From positions 1-13,679 of the forward strand of contig RXOD01005510.1 in NCBI GenBank assembly GCA_005223375.1: a stretch of DNA of 13,679 nt, read 5' to 3'. Below the pieces are notes generated by a model that was not told the origin of the DNA, made no database searches, and saw nothing but the letters and a program-made list of their open reading frames with translations. This DNA is from Amoebophrya sp. AT5.2. Its lineage: Eukaryota > Sar > Dinophyceae > Syndiniales > Amoebophryaceae. A program made the translations under genes and the position numbers. Below, in pieces: positions 1-9,496 of the stretch; within the stretch, counting starts at the first letter, position 1, and every line of letters starts with the position of its first letter.

Positions 1-312
1 TTCAGAGATGCCCCATTCTTGTGGGGGGGGGTAGGGGGTGGCATCGGAAAGTGAGACCCCGAGAGGTAGAGCAGGGAAGTTGTCAGGGAAAGCCACTGAC
101 CACAGTAGTGATAGTAGTGATAAGGCTTGAAAGCAGGGCAGAAGGGGCCGCCTAGTGTCGCGATTGGTTGCCGGCTGTAGGCTGCAGGAGTGCCAGGCCT
201 GCCGAACGCAAAAAGCCGCCTTTCTTCCTACTGCAGACCTCTGCTCAGGACCACCACGAAAGGCCACCCCGAAAAGCCGCCCCAAAAAATCACTTACCAC
301 TTAGCCACTTAC
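1..312 (-). other. Intron of the giant gene, 5' part
   Basis: The coding frame ends at an in-frame stop at 290, preceded by two perfect GTAAGT donor motifs at 307-312 and 292-297, both in the same phase. To the left no frame shows family-like protein. The stretch contains a run of nine G at 23-31 followed by a further G5 run on the plus strand. It reads as the 5' portion of an intron whose acceptor lies outside the window. Confidence 0.7.
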
Positions 313-3300
313 CATCTGGTCTCGCCATAGCCGTCGCTTTGCGCTGCGTCCGCGCTTCTTCCTCCGTGGCGACGAGCAGTCCGGGCCGCCCCGACAACTC
401 CAGCGCAAGCGAGAGCTCCGAGAGGTGCTGCTTCACGAGGAACGCAAACTGCCCGTTTGCGGCCAGCGGTTCCAGCGGATGCTTCGTCGCGGACCACGCG
501 TTGTTCATCTCGAAGACACCGGTATCCGGCGTGGACGACCTGCTGATCGAGATGCACGCGATTTTTCGCAGGAGGTGGATTTCCGTCAGCAACGCCTTCG
601 CGAGGCGGTCTTCTTCTGCACTGTCTGTGCCCGGCATCGTTGCCACCATGTTTCCGCACGCGCGCCCGCTCCGCAGCAGCTTCAGTGCCTGCTGCGTGCC
701 GGTACAGCCCAGATGCTCGTCCGGCGTTATTCCGGACGTCAGCCCGTGCAGCAGCGCCAAGTAGAGCGTCGCGAGGCGCTCTTTCGGCGGCACCACGTCG
801 CGCAGTCCGTCCCGCACCTCGTAGCGAAAGAAACTCGGCTCGTCGTAGATCTTCGCGGTGTCAAGTAGTACGCGGCCGTCTTCCTGGCGCGTCACTCCGC
901 GCGTGTGCGGCACGACCAAGATCCTGTCCTGAGTCGAGACGCCGCCGTCGGCCGGGGGAGGAGGAACCAGAAGCAGACCGGCGGTGAGACCGTGCAGCGT
1001 GCCGCAGCCCTGCCAGCAGCACACCTCGAAGTTTTGGAACTCCGGCGAGTAAACCTTGTTGAACTCGTGCCTCTGGGGTCGACCTGCGTTCTGCGACAGA
1101 GAATTTCCAGCGGCTGACTTCGCGGCGGCCCCAGCCTCCTCTTCCTCGCCTCCGAAGATCCCGTCCCCGAAGGCCCCGGCGCCGAGTCCCAGAGGATCGT
1201 CCTGCCGCTGCGAGCCCCGCACGGGGGACGCCGCATCCATCAGCGCGGGCATCAGGGGGAGATCGTCAACGAAAAAACGGATGTTGCGGAGTCGCGGAAA
1301 CTGCAGCATGGCGATCGCGTCCTTGTGCTCGACGCTGTCGCCTTCCACTTCGTCCAAACCGCCCATGATGTCGATCATCTGTGGCGCACAATAGTAGCAG
1401 AGAACGTCTTCCGCGGGTGCGAGCCGCGCGAACACGCTTGCGTGCAGAGTTCTGCACGTCGGACTGTGCATATCGATCATGTCGTGACCCACGCGGCTGT
1501 CATGCAGCACTTTCGTGCGGCCGGCCAGCGTCAGGTCGCACCTCGTGGCGAAGTCCGGATGGGTGTACTGAACCGGCCGGAAAAGTAGCTCCCAGTCATC
1601 GCCGGCATCTCCCTCCGCGGTGATCCAGTGCCCGTAGTTCTCAATCAGAGTCGCCGGAAAGTCCGCGCAGTAACTGCTTGCGCCCTTATCCGGACGGAAG
1701 TGCTCTGGGCTGATGTACACTGACCTTCGAGCCTCCCCGTTTTCCATCTCGCGCTCCTCCATAATCAACGGCGCTCCATCCAAACCCCGACTGCGGAACA
1801 AGAAGTAGGCGCCCTGCAGCTTCATGCACGTCTTGTACGTACCGCCCCCGATCGGGTGGACGAGGAAGATCGCCTTGCCGAAGATCCGGGAATAGTCAGG
1901 ATGATTCACCACCTCGGCCGGAAGACGCGTGCACGGGTCCCCGTTGACGAGAAAAGTTCCGCCGATAACGTCCATTTCCAACAGCCGATCGCGGGAGGCG
2001 TCATTCGGATGCTGCGGATCCTGTAGGCGCGTCTTCAGCCAGCGGGGTTTGCCAGGGTTGAACCGCCACCCTGATTTGATTTCCTTTTGCGCCATTCCGT
2101 CGGACTCCGTGTAAGTGTGGCCCAGGCAGGTCGCGCCGCTCCAGTACTGGCGCAAGAATGCGTCCAGGCTCGTGCAGAAGCTGTGTCCCAAGCTCTTCAG
2201 AAGATAAGCAGTGACGTGGTCGTACACCTGCTGCGCAATGCTCTCGGCGGCGAGAATTTGCCGTCGCAGCCAGGAGTCGGCGAGCGCTGCAGACGACACG
2301 TTGTCCCGGAACATCGCACGCACAAAGAACCAGTCCACCAGGTCGCCAGCTACTACTTCCTTCCGAGTTGAACTATCGGCTTCTTCAGCGGAGAACGCAG
2401 TTTTCGTTGTGAATGCGGAGAGGAGGTCACTGTCGCCCGCAAAGGTCAGACAGGCGGCGGTGCTCACTTCGAGTAGTTTTGTTCGCAGCGCCTGCATCTC
2501 CGCGTCGTCCGTCGAAAGGGCGGCCGCATCCCGCAGTTTTCGCAGCCACGCCAACAAAACGCCGCGCGCGTCCTTGATCAATCGCACGCACTGCTTTCGC
2601 GCGTTCTGCAGGTCGACTGGTCCACCCTGTCGCGGTAAGTGCTCATACACCAAGCGCGCGACGCTGATCACGAGCAGCACCTTCACGCGCATCTCCCAGT
2701 TCTCGCGCGCTGTCGCAAGCAGGCTTTCCACTGCGCGCAGCAGATCCAGAACGAACCCCGCCTCGCCCAACATCGCCACCGGCTCCCGGAACCAGCTCTG
2801 AATGCCGGGCGTGTCTGCGATCGGCGAAGACGCCCCCGCTCCGGCATTTTGGCCCAGCCTCTGACACACCTGCCACAGCGCGGCCGTCACGAGCGAGTAC
2901 ACGTCCTGGTTGTTGAAGTCGAGCGTCCGCGCATCCAACATCTGCACGAGGCGGACGAGCTGCAGGTGGTGGCCGGCGCGCAGCAGCCCGTAGTCGACGA
3001 ACTCGCGCAGTTCTACCGTTTTAGACGCGTCGCTGCGATCGGCGTAGGCCTCCGACTGCCGCGCAATCATGTTGTTCTCCTTGGCGTGCTCGCAACTCAG
3101 GAAAAACTGCTGCTCCTTCGGATACCGGTTGGTCAAGAGGGACACACTGAGCTGCGACCCCAGTGTACTCCAGTTCCACGACCCCATGGGCTGCAGCCGC
3201 CCGCATCCGCGATTGTACTGGCTGTATTGTCATTGTGCGTTGCGGATCGAATTTTGTGTGTCATTTTGTGCGGCAAGTACTTTTTGGGTGCAAGTGGGTG

Positions 3301-6300
3301 TGGGCCACACCGCAGCTACGCTGTAGCTTTTCTCACACCACAACTCTTCGGCCAATCTATCATCATCACGTTCACGCAAAACAAAAATACACAAACAACC
3401 AAGCTCAATACTGGGTGTACTGCGCTGCGGTAGACTTGTCGTTTGGCATGAGAATCCCTGGCTTGACATTTCCCTCGTTGTCTATCACGTGCTGGGCCAG
3501 GAGGGGATCGAATCCCTGCGGGCTTCTGCTGTACTGTTGCGTCGAGCCTAAGGGGGCCGTTCTGCCGGAAGTCAGCGCAGCGAAATTCTCGGAGAAGGAT
3601 ACCAACTCGGAGTCCGTGCTCCACGGGATGAACCTGTCTGCGGGGAGGTAGTCGTTTGTCGGCTGCAGAAGATGGCGCGCAAACGTAACCAACGCCTTTT
3701 CCAGCGTGTCGATGGCCTCGGGCTTCAGCAGCTCGAAGACGATTGCTTTCTGCTGTAGGTCGCCATTCGGAAGCAGGCGCACGTGCGGCCAAAATCTCAT
3801 GCCGTCACGCTTTATCTGATTAACGCACTTGGTGCAGTGCTCAAAATTCGTCAACCTTCGTCCCTGTCTCCCGTCCTTGCAAATGTAAAAACGGCACGTG
3901 CAACAGAAGCTGTCGACCCACCGCTGGCAAGCCTCCGCTCGCTCCCGCGCCGTCGCTAGCTCCACCCTCTTCGCCTCTGCTTTCTGCGCACACGCGTTCT
4001 CGATGGCCGTTCGCTTTTGCTTCATCTTTTGGTCCTGGTCGTAAAACCGGACGCAGAGGGAGTTATGCGTGACATTGTCGCACAGCAAGCGGTCGCGATC
4101 CGGCACTTCAGCGAGGTCGTCGTGTTCGTGCTGCTGGTAGGACACCGGCCGCCGTTGTTTCGAGTATTCTTCGATGCTCTGCAGCTGCTTTCGCTGCGCC
4201 TCGGTTTCCAGGAACAAAACATCGCACAGGGATTCAGGGATGTCGATTCCGTGCCGCTTCACGACGGAATGCAGATGACACGCGCGGCGGTCCAACAATA
4301 GCACTGCGGTCAACGCGCACAAAACCACGTGGCTGCGCGCGCGAAAGCACCCCTTTCCGTACTGCAGTGCCACCTTCATGTACTTCTCCAGAAGCCCGCA
4401 CAGCTCTGGCCCGCTGAAATCCACACCACCTTTTCCCCACAAGTGGGCGACCAGTCGCTCTACATCGCACAGCACAACAGCGCCGTCGCCTATCGCAGAG
4501 CCGCTGGCACCGTGTTGCAGCTCCCCCAGATCGTCGCAGAGGCCCGACAGCAACCCGTCCACCTCGTCCGCCGCTTTCGCATCCGGCAGGGCGGAGCGTT
4601 CTCGCGCTATCGCTCGCGTTGTTCCACTGTCGCGGACCGCGTCCGTCAGGACAAAGCTGGCTCCTGCGCCGCCGCCGTCCGCTGCGTCTCCTGGGCGAGG
4701 GACACGGTCTGGCCGTTGTAAGTTGTAGTTGCCGCAGTAAGGCGCGGCGCACCGCCACCCTCTCCGGAGGCTTGGGGTTGGGCTGCACCTGCTTCTACTT
4801 CGTGGTCGGACTCTGAGGGCGACTGCGACGCTGGAGTGGTTAACATCGACTGCTGTCCTGAGGGGTCGGTTTGCAGCAGACTTCTTGCTGCGGCGGGGGA
4901 CTGGAGTAGTGCTGTTTCTGGTGTTCCTTCCCGAGATATGCTTCCGCCGCTTGCGTGGTTGCTGCTCGACGCAGCATCGATCCCCTCCGCGAGGTAGCTG
5001 CTCAGGAGCACGCAAACCATGCCGCTCACCATGAACACGCCGATCAGAAAGGTCGCGGAGCGAAGCGGAAAATGCAGATCGTGGTGCATGTAGTCCAGCA
5101 CGTACACCTGCACGGTGGCCCACGGGATGCACCCCGGAATCGACTGCAAGAGGCACAAGGTCGTGGTGGGGTTGCTAAACACGCCCCGGTAAAGCCGCTT
5201 GGACAAGTCGAGCCCAGGAGACGCGGCCTGCCCTGGTGCCCGGGAGTCTCGCCGCGTGGCCTCCGGCCAGACCGTGTCCCTCGCCCAGGAGTCCCTTCGC
5301 GGGTCAGTTCCTGGGCGAGGCGAGCGATTTCGGCTCCGCCCCGCTCGAGGTACTGCGAGCGATCACGCTGCGCTTCGTCGCGCGTTAAACGGACTCCCGC
5401 CGATTCGACCGCGACTTCGCTCCGCGCGGCGTCCTCGCGGCTTTCGACGTACTGCTTTCCACTGGACACTGCACTGTTGACGAGCATATCGCACGCCGCA
5501 TAGATCCGGGGGTAGCTCGCGACGGGCCCCAGCTTGCTCGTGCTCTGCACGCCGCAGCCTTCCGCCTTCACCAGTTCCCCCGCACGTACGCTCGGCGGCG
5601 CGCTCTTGTTCGCGAATATCGCTCCCGCGTTTTTACAGACCTTTGGATGGTGCGCCGCCATTTTCTCGACCAGCTCCAATGCCAGCTTCTCACGTCGACG
5701 GCAAATCTTCTCGATCGCCTCGTGAAATCCGCTCAGCCGCAGCGCGCACTCCTCATTTACCTCTGCCTTCTCAACTTCCTCTTCCAGTGCGTGGGTGTGC
5801 ATCGCGAGTATGGTTGCTTTGTACCAGAACGAGTCGCCGAACACGTCCTGTGACACGTAGTGCACGGCACTGCGAAACACAAACCAGAACGGCGACCGCC
5901 GCCAGTGGCTCTTGTTCTCTCCATCGGTGTCGTCTTTTCTGACCTGATCGCGCACCTTCTTCGTCAGCGAATCTCCCTCGCTCGGCGCCCCGTTTTCCGC
6001 CCCCACCGCAGTACTGGGGTCGTCCAGCTCCATCTCCATGCCCGCGTCGACGAGTGTGTCTGCCACCGTCTCCACTGCGTCTCCCTGGATTGCTCCCCCG
6101 AACAGGAAGTCGCGCACATAGGTGATGGCTGTTCCGTGCGTCTTTACCCGCAGCCCCCCTGCAACATCACCCTCGTGTGCTTCGTGGTCTGCTCCATCAA
6201 ACTCTTCGTCGTCCAAGTTGCGCCCGCGCACCGCCCCCTTCTTGCCCGTGGGTGGCGCGGCGGCCTTCGCCAGGCGGTTATTGCGCAGCTCGACGACAAG

Positions 6301-6957
6301 ATCGGCGAACGCCTCGGTCGTAAGCTGGTCCCAGCGGCAGGAGAACAGATACTCGGGCGCTCGGTGGTACAGGTGGTCGATCTGCATCGCCTCCTCGTGC
6401 GAACACTCCGCTGTCCACAGCGCGACGCGCGCGCTTCTCTGGTCCCTCCGCTTGACCACCACCACGCAGTTCTGCGCGCGCACGTGGAAGCCGAGGTAGT
6501 GCCCGACCTGGAGCCGCCGCAGCTTGCCGTGCAGTGTCGACCCGCCGGAGGCGCCGCCGAAGCCACTCTCGACCGCAACGAAATCCCGCATGAATTTGTC
6601 CACGCGCTTCGCTTCTTCGCCGGGCTTCGCGGTCTTCACCTTGATGCTCGCCGCGCGCTTCTCTGCGTGCTCATTGTACCACGCCGGCGCCTTTTTCGTG
6701 TCCTTCGCATTCGCGTCCAGAAACTCGCTGACGAAGTCCAGAAGTCGGTCGCCAAAAACGTCCTCGTGGCGCGAGGGAAGTGCGGTCGGCAGAAACAAAG
6801 TGTTGAACACGGCCGTAGCAGAGGGTGGAACTGCAACAGTATCGTCTTGCAGATCAGGCGCGTTTTGCTGCTGCTGCAGCCCACCGACAGGAGGAGGCAT
6901 ACCCTCGTCCATGCCGAGGCCGAAATCATCCTCCTCCAGACCTAAACCACCCTCCAT
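313..6957 (-). CDS. Giant DUF6606/DUF3638-family protein, 5' part (3' end outside window)
   Basis: Three visible exons on the minus strand: about 5295-6957, 3412-4690 and 313-3221, coding about 1950 residues before a donor site; the rest lies left of the window. The start at 6957 (MEGGLGLEEDDF) opens the ORF. Family landmarks, recognised from memory of fungal and protist homologues, occur in order: FNTLFLPTALP near residues 51-61 (start of DUF6606), WRRSPFWFVFRSAVHYV near 350, a Cys-rich stretch followed by KAIVFELLKPEA near 815-870, GSWNWSTLGSQL and KEQQFFLSCEHAKENNM near 994-1035, GGTFLVNGDPCTRLP near 1400, FRYEV and CTGTQQALKLL near 1790-1820. Full-length relatives are about 3000 residues, with a P-loop-like DUF3638 and DUF3645 downstream, so those should lie beyond the left edge. 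Function is unknown; some homologues carry an automatic ubiquitinyl hydrolase label that nothing here supports. The same protein order across all three ORFs shows they are one gene, not three. Confidence 0.85.
3222..3411 (-). other. Canonical 190-bp intron 2 of the giant gene
   Basis: On the minus strand it starts GTATTGAG and ends GACAATACAG. Removing it joins AQYT to HQYNRGCGRLQPMGSWNW and keeps the family frame (phase 2 to 1). An ORF stop (TGA at 3405-3407) lies just inside it. A CCAGTA string occurs at both junctions, so the exact edge should be confirmed, but this is the only GT-AG pair I found that keeps the frame near the conserved GSWNW block. Confidence 0.75.
4686..5293 (-). mobile_element. 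Introner-like TIR element forming intron 1 of the giant gene
   Basis: A 602-bp unit at 4689-5290 is bounded by perfect 27-bp terminal inverted repeats (4689-4715 and 5264-5290, outer end TCCTGGGCGAGG). A GTC trinucleotide directly abuts each end (4686-4688 and 5291-5293), like a 3-bp target-site duplication. It sits between two coding blocks of the same protein, so it must be spliced out. Removing the unit plus one GTC copy leaves a frame that stops soon after. The frame is kept if 604 bp (4691-5294) are removed, a GG-AG pair on the minus strand, giving LTREG joined to DAADGGG. A GT-AG alternative (4657-5272) also keeps frame but retains part of one repeat as coding. It carries a transporter-like fragment listed separately. 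No transposase is visible, so any mobility would be non-autonomous. Confidence 0.75.
4978..5194 (-). pseudogene. Captured fragment of a major facilitator transporter inside the TIR element
   Basis: Minus-strand ORF inside the 602-bp element. From LYRGVFSNPTTT it reads CLLQSIPGCIPWATVQVYVL, then DYMHHDLHF, then ATFLIGVFMVSGMVCVLL. This is the pattern of the first two helices of plant- and protist-type MFS carriers: a helix with G-x-IPW, a short loop with an acidic-Tyr pair, and a second Gly-containing helix. About 75 residues look transporter-like; the rest of the frame to the repeat is Ser/Gln/Gly-rich. There is no further MFS domain, so it cannot be a working carrier. It lies in the same orientation as the host gene but in a different frame from the upstream exon. 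Most likely an exon fragment picked up by the element; less likely an alternative exon. Confidence 0.6.
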
Positions 6958-7515
6958 CTTTTTCGACAGATTTCTACTTATTTTCGATAAAACCTATGTT
7001 TGTATCTAGTAGCGTCACTTCATCTTCAGTTGTCTGCATTGCGCGGACTTGCACTTCTTCAAGGCCGTTCGGCGGTTGCCGAGGATGGTTCACGTTTGTT
7101 ACGTAGATCTGAAAGGGTATAAGTGACGAGGTGGTGCAAGAAGTGTTGAAGCGATCCGGATCCTTTTACAAGCGCTTCAATAGTCTTGGCAGGCCCAAGC
7201 CGTTTTTGACGCACGTTTGCGTGTCTGTGAATAACGCACGATCTCTCCGATTCGATGGCTCACCAAAGTTCTTGCGAGAGCAACTACCCGATCATCAATC
7301 ATCCTCTCCGAAGCTAAAAAAGCCTCTCAAGGAAACTCCGCAGTCATATCTGTCGAAGAAGCCTTCGCGCATCCACTTTCCTTGAGCTTTAACGTGGTAA
7401 AAAATTCGTGACGTCGCGCCAAAATGGAAGTTTCCTATCCTGGTCTGGCTGAGAAAAAAGTTGAAAGCAGGTCTTTCTCTTTTCATGGAATCATGTCTCC
7501 GCACTTTTCCGACCA
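6958..7515. other. Intergenic region between carboxypeptidase 3' end and giant gene start
   Basis: 558 bp with no convincing coding sequence. It should hold the 3' UTR of the carboxypeptidase and the promoter or 5' UTR of the giant gene. The only structure noted is an inverted repeat, TTGAAGCG at 7145-7152 with CGCTTCAA at 7172-7179, enclosing a GGATCC palindrome. No TATA box or polyadenylation signal can be assigned with confidence. Confidence 0.6.
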
Positions 7516-9496
7516 CTACGGCCGCCACACCGGGAAATCGTCACTCCCGCGAAGACCACCACCTGCCGCAGACCGTTGGCCCAGGAGTGGAAGAAGCACC
7601 GGAGCGGTCCCCGCCCCACCGGCCGCGGACTTTGCTGCCCGGTCCTTCACGATCATACCCGCGAGTTTCAGGTACACCTGCGTCCAGTTCTCCAGCGTTT
7701 GCTCAAAGTCCTCCTGTGTGGTCGGATTGAACTGCGAGAAGCAGCTGTCTTCGCGCCAGTTCCGCCCGATTTCCGACGTGTCTACCTTTTCCGCCGCCCC
7801 CAGCTGCAGCAGGCTCGTCGCGACTGCTGCTGGCGCCACATTAGTATTACCCGCACTTGCCGCCGCGTTTTCGCGCACGATTTCGTCGAAGCGCTCCTTC
7901 AGCGACGCGTCCTCCGACGGGTTGCCGTAGATCTCGAACGCGAAGCTGTAGTCAACATGCAGCTTGTCGTACACGTAGTCCAAGCAAGTGCCGGGACACG
8001 AATACCCCACCTCCTTCCCGGCTGCGCCGAAGGGACACTGGCAGAAGTTTTCGTCTAGCGTCTGCAGCATCTGGAGCATCACGTCCCCGTTGCGTTGCGC
8101 GGGCGAGACCATGTTGTACGCCCAGGGCATGTACATTCCGCGCGTGCCGCTGTGGATCGTGAGGAAACCGGTCGGCTCGAACTCCCGCACGGCGGAAAGA
8201 AACACCCGGGTCTCCGGCTCGGAGAACGGCTTCGGGCCGGGGTTGGTGTCGGCCGACATCTCGGCGTCCGAGGGCTCCCACTTGTCGTCCCAGTTCCGGT
8301 TGAGGTCGACGGAGTTTTGGGTGTTCACCCGTAAGCAGTACTCACCGGTCTCGACGTATGGCCATTTATTCTACTTCATTTCAAAGTACTTTAAAAATCT
8401 TGAGCTATTGTCCGGCGGCGGGACACGGGGCTGAAAGGACTTGGAGGAAGGTGCACGCCACTAGTACCTCCCTAACAGAGGGCGGCGTCTTTTATGCCCT
8501 TCGCATACGCCCGTGGCGGAGTGGCATCCCGGGGAGGGATCTAAGAGGGCCCCTCGGGGTGCAGATTCTGATGGGGGATGGGCTTCATGACGAGGCTGCT
8601 TGGGGGGGCATCTGGGAGGGGGGTCCGGAAGGGGTCTGCTAATTCCCATCCTTGACCCCCATCCCCAAAGGCCGCGTGGCCTTATCCTAAGCAAGCAGAA
8701 GCCACGCAGCTGCTCCTTGAATTTCAGCGCCGGGCGGCCTCGTTAATTTTTTTGAAGTACTTCCGAGTGAAGTAGAATAAATGGCCATACGACGCGCGCC
8801 CGTGACTCCGGGTTTCCATTCACAACCATTCGGATCTCGGTGGAGTCGAGGAGCTTGGAAATCGCCGCGGACGTCGCGAGGCCTTGTGCCTGGGTATTTT
8901 GCAGCAGCGAAGAAACGGGTGCTGAACTGCGGGCGGCTAAGGGCGACTCGCCGCAAACGGTCTGGAGGAAATGCAGCCCGGACTCGGCGGAAATCAGCTC
9001 CCGAGCATGCTCGCCAAAGAGAAGAAAAAAACGGTCGGTTGGAGTCGCGTCCTGGAGGTTGAAATTTCGGGGGCGAAAGTTGGGCACAAAAAGAATGCAC
9101 CACTGTTAAAATGTTGCTGACATCCTTCCAAATAAACGCCAGTACCGTTTTTCTGATCGACACAACGTCGATTGCTGGTCCGTCGGCCTCTTTCCGGCTC
9201 TCCACGCTTAACCACCCGTTACAGCGCGAGGCTAGCGCGAGCACCTGTTCGTGAATTTCCGCCGTCGTGTGGTAGAACGGATACGGTGTTTCTGAAAGGA
9301 CGGACTGAGACGTGGCAGTGCCTCGGGCCGTCTGCCGCGCGGTGCTCCGGGCCACTCTTCTGCTTCCGCCAGCACTGCTGCTATGGGATCGTTGCCGGGT
9401 AAGCTGCTGCAACCGCAGAAGACTGTGTGCATCCGCAACCCCTGACTCGCGCAGCCCTACCAGACTCGCGATGACAACATGCGAGAGTCGCGCCAT
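7516..9496 (-). CDS. M14 family zinc carboxypeptidase (three exons)
   Basis: Exons about 9146-9496, 8791-9102 and 7516-8352 give 499 residues. The catalytic domain begins near residue 80 (YPFYHTTAEIHEQVLALA) with no room for an activation propeptide. Zinc ligands: H149 and E152 in GEHAREL, and H288 in LTIHSGTRGMYMPW. Substrate-binding N239 and R240 lie in SVDLNRNWDDKWEP, after NGNPESRARV and ETGEYC. The Tyr (about 349) and catalytic Glu (about 361) lie in LDYVYDKLHVDYSFAFEIYG. The order resembles a plant and protist M14 group (VESG-x-C-x-R-x-N then VDLNRNW). It removes C-terminal residues from peptides; the exact specificity is not evident. A start at 9496 gives MARLSHVVIASLVGL, a weak signal peptide, suggesting secretion or endomembrane location. 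An upstream ATG at 9541 is in frame but gives a less plausible leader. The tail past about 400 is low in recognisable features. Confidence 0.9.
8353..8793 (-). mobile_element. Introner-like TIR element forming intron 2 of the carboxypeptidase
   Basis: A 435-bp unit at 8356-8790 has terminal inverted repeats identical for 23 bp (outer end GTATGGCCATTTATTC) and similar to about 40 bp. A GAC trinucleotide flanks both sides (8353-8355 and 8791-8793). It splits SRARV from ETGEYC in the middle of the catalytic domain. Taking out the unit plus one GAC copy (438 bp) restores the expected V-E-T-G junction exactly. Because of the duplicated triplet the removed segment can be written GT-AC or GT-TC on the minus strand, never GT-AG. 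Two GT-AG alternatives exist: one deletes the Glu, the other adds NKWPYV. The interior is G/C-tract rich and holds no convincing gene. Confidence 0.8.
8602..8634 (+). other. G-quadruplex-type motif inside the 435-bp element
   Basis: G runs at 8602-8608, 8614-8616, 8618-8623 and 8631-8634 are separated by loops of 5, 1 and 7 nt, which fits the usual G3+N1-7 rule. It is on the plus strand, so it would form in the template DNA and not in the pre-mRNA of the host gene. Pattern only; no sign of function. Confidence 0.45.
9103..9145 (-). other. 43-bp canonical intron 1 of the carboxypeptidase
   Basis: On the minus strand it starts GTACTGGCG and ends TTTTAACAG. Removing 43 nt joins VVSIRKT to WCILFVPNFRPRNF in phase 0 and leads into the zinc-binding block. 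The length is not a multiple of three, so reading through shifts the frame into nonsense. Confidence 0.8.

Noticed and set aside
290..3187. Reading this ORF as a separate gene starting at ATG 3187
   Set aside because: The ATG lies at the start of a conserved internal block (GSWNWSTL) of a larger family protein, and an in-frame GT-AG intron joins it to the upstream ORF.
3222..3411. Third TIR element at intron 2 of the giant gene
   Set aside because: Ends share only GTATTG/CAATAC and scattered bases, about 13 of 21. A normal GT-AG intron explains it better.
2639..3433. 264-codon plus-strand ORF
   Set aside because: It overlaps the antisense of the conserved GSWNW/KENNM block and the intron; a shadow frame.
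4691..5156. ATG at 5156 as the start of a gene reading down to 3405
   Set aside because: The first 155 or so codons lie in the TIR element in a frame other than the transporter-like one and look like nonsense; the true coding part begins near 4690.
5860..6945. 361-codon plus-strand ORF opposite the first exon of the giant gene
   Set aside because: It mirrors a GC-rich coding exon, shows no family resemblance, and the minus-strand frame carries conserved motifs.
8461..8694. 77-codon minus-strand ORF inside the 435-bp element
   Set aside because: Pro/Arg-rich composition from G/C tracts and no recognisable motif.
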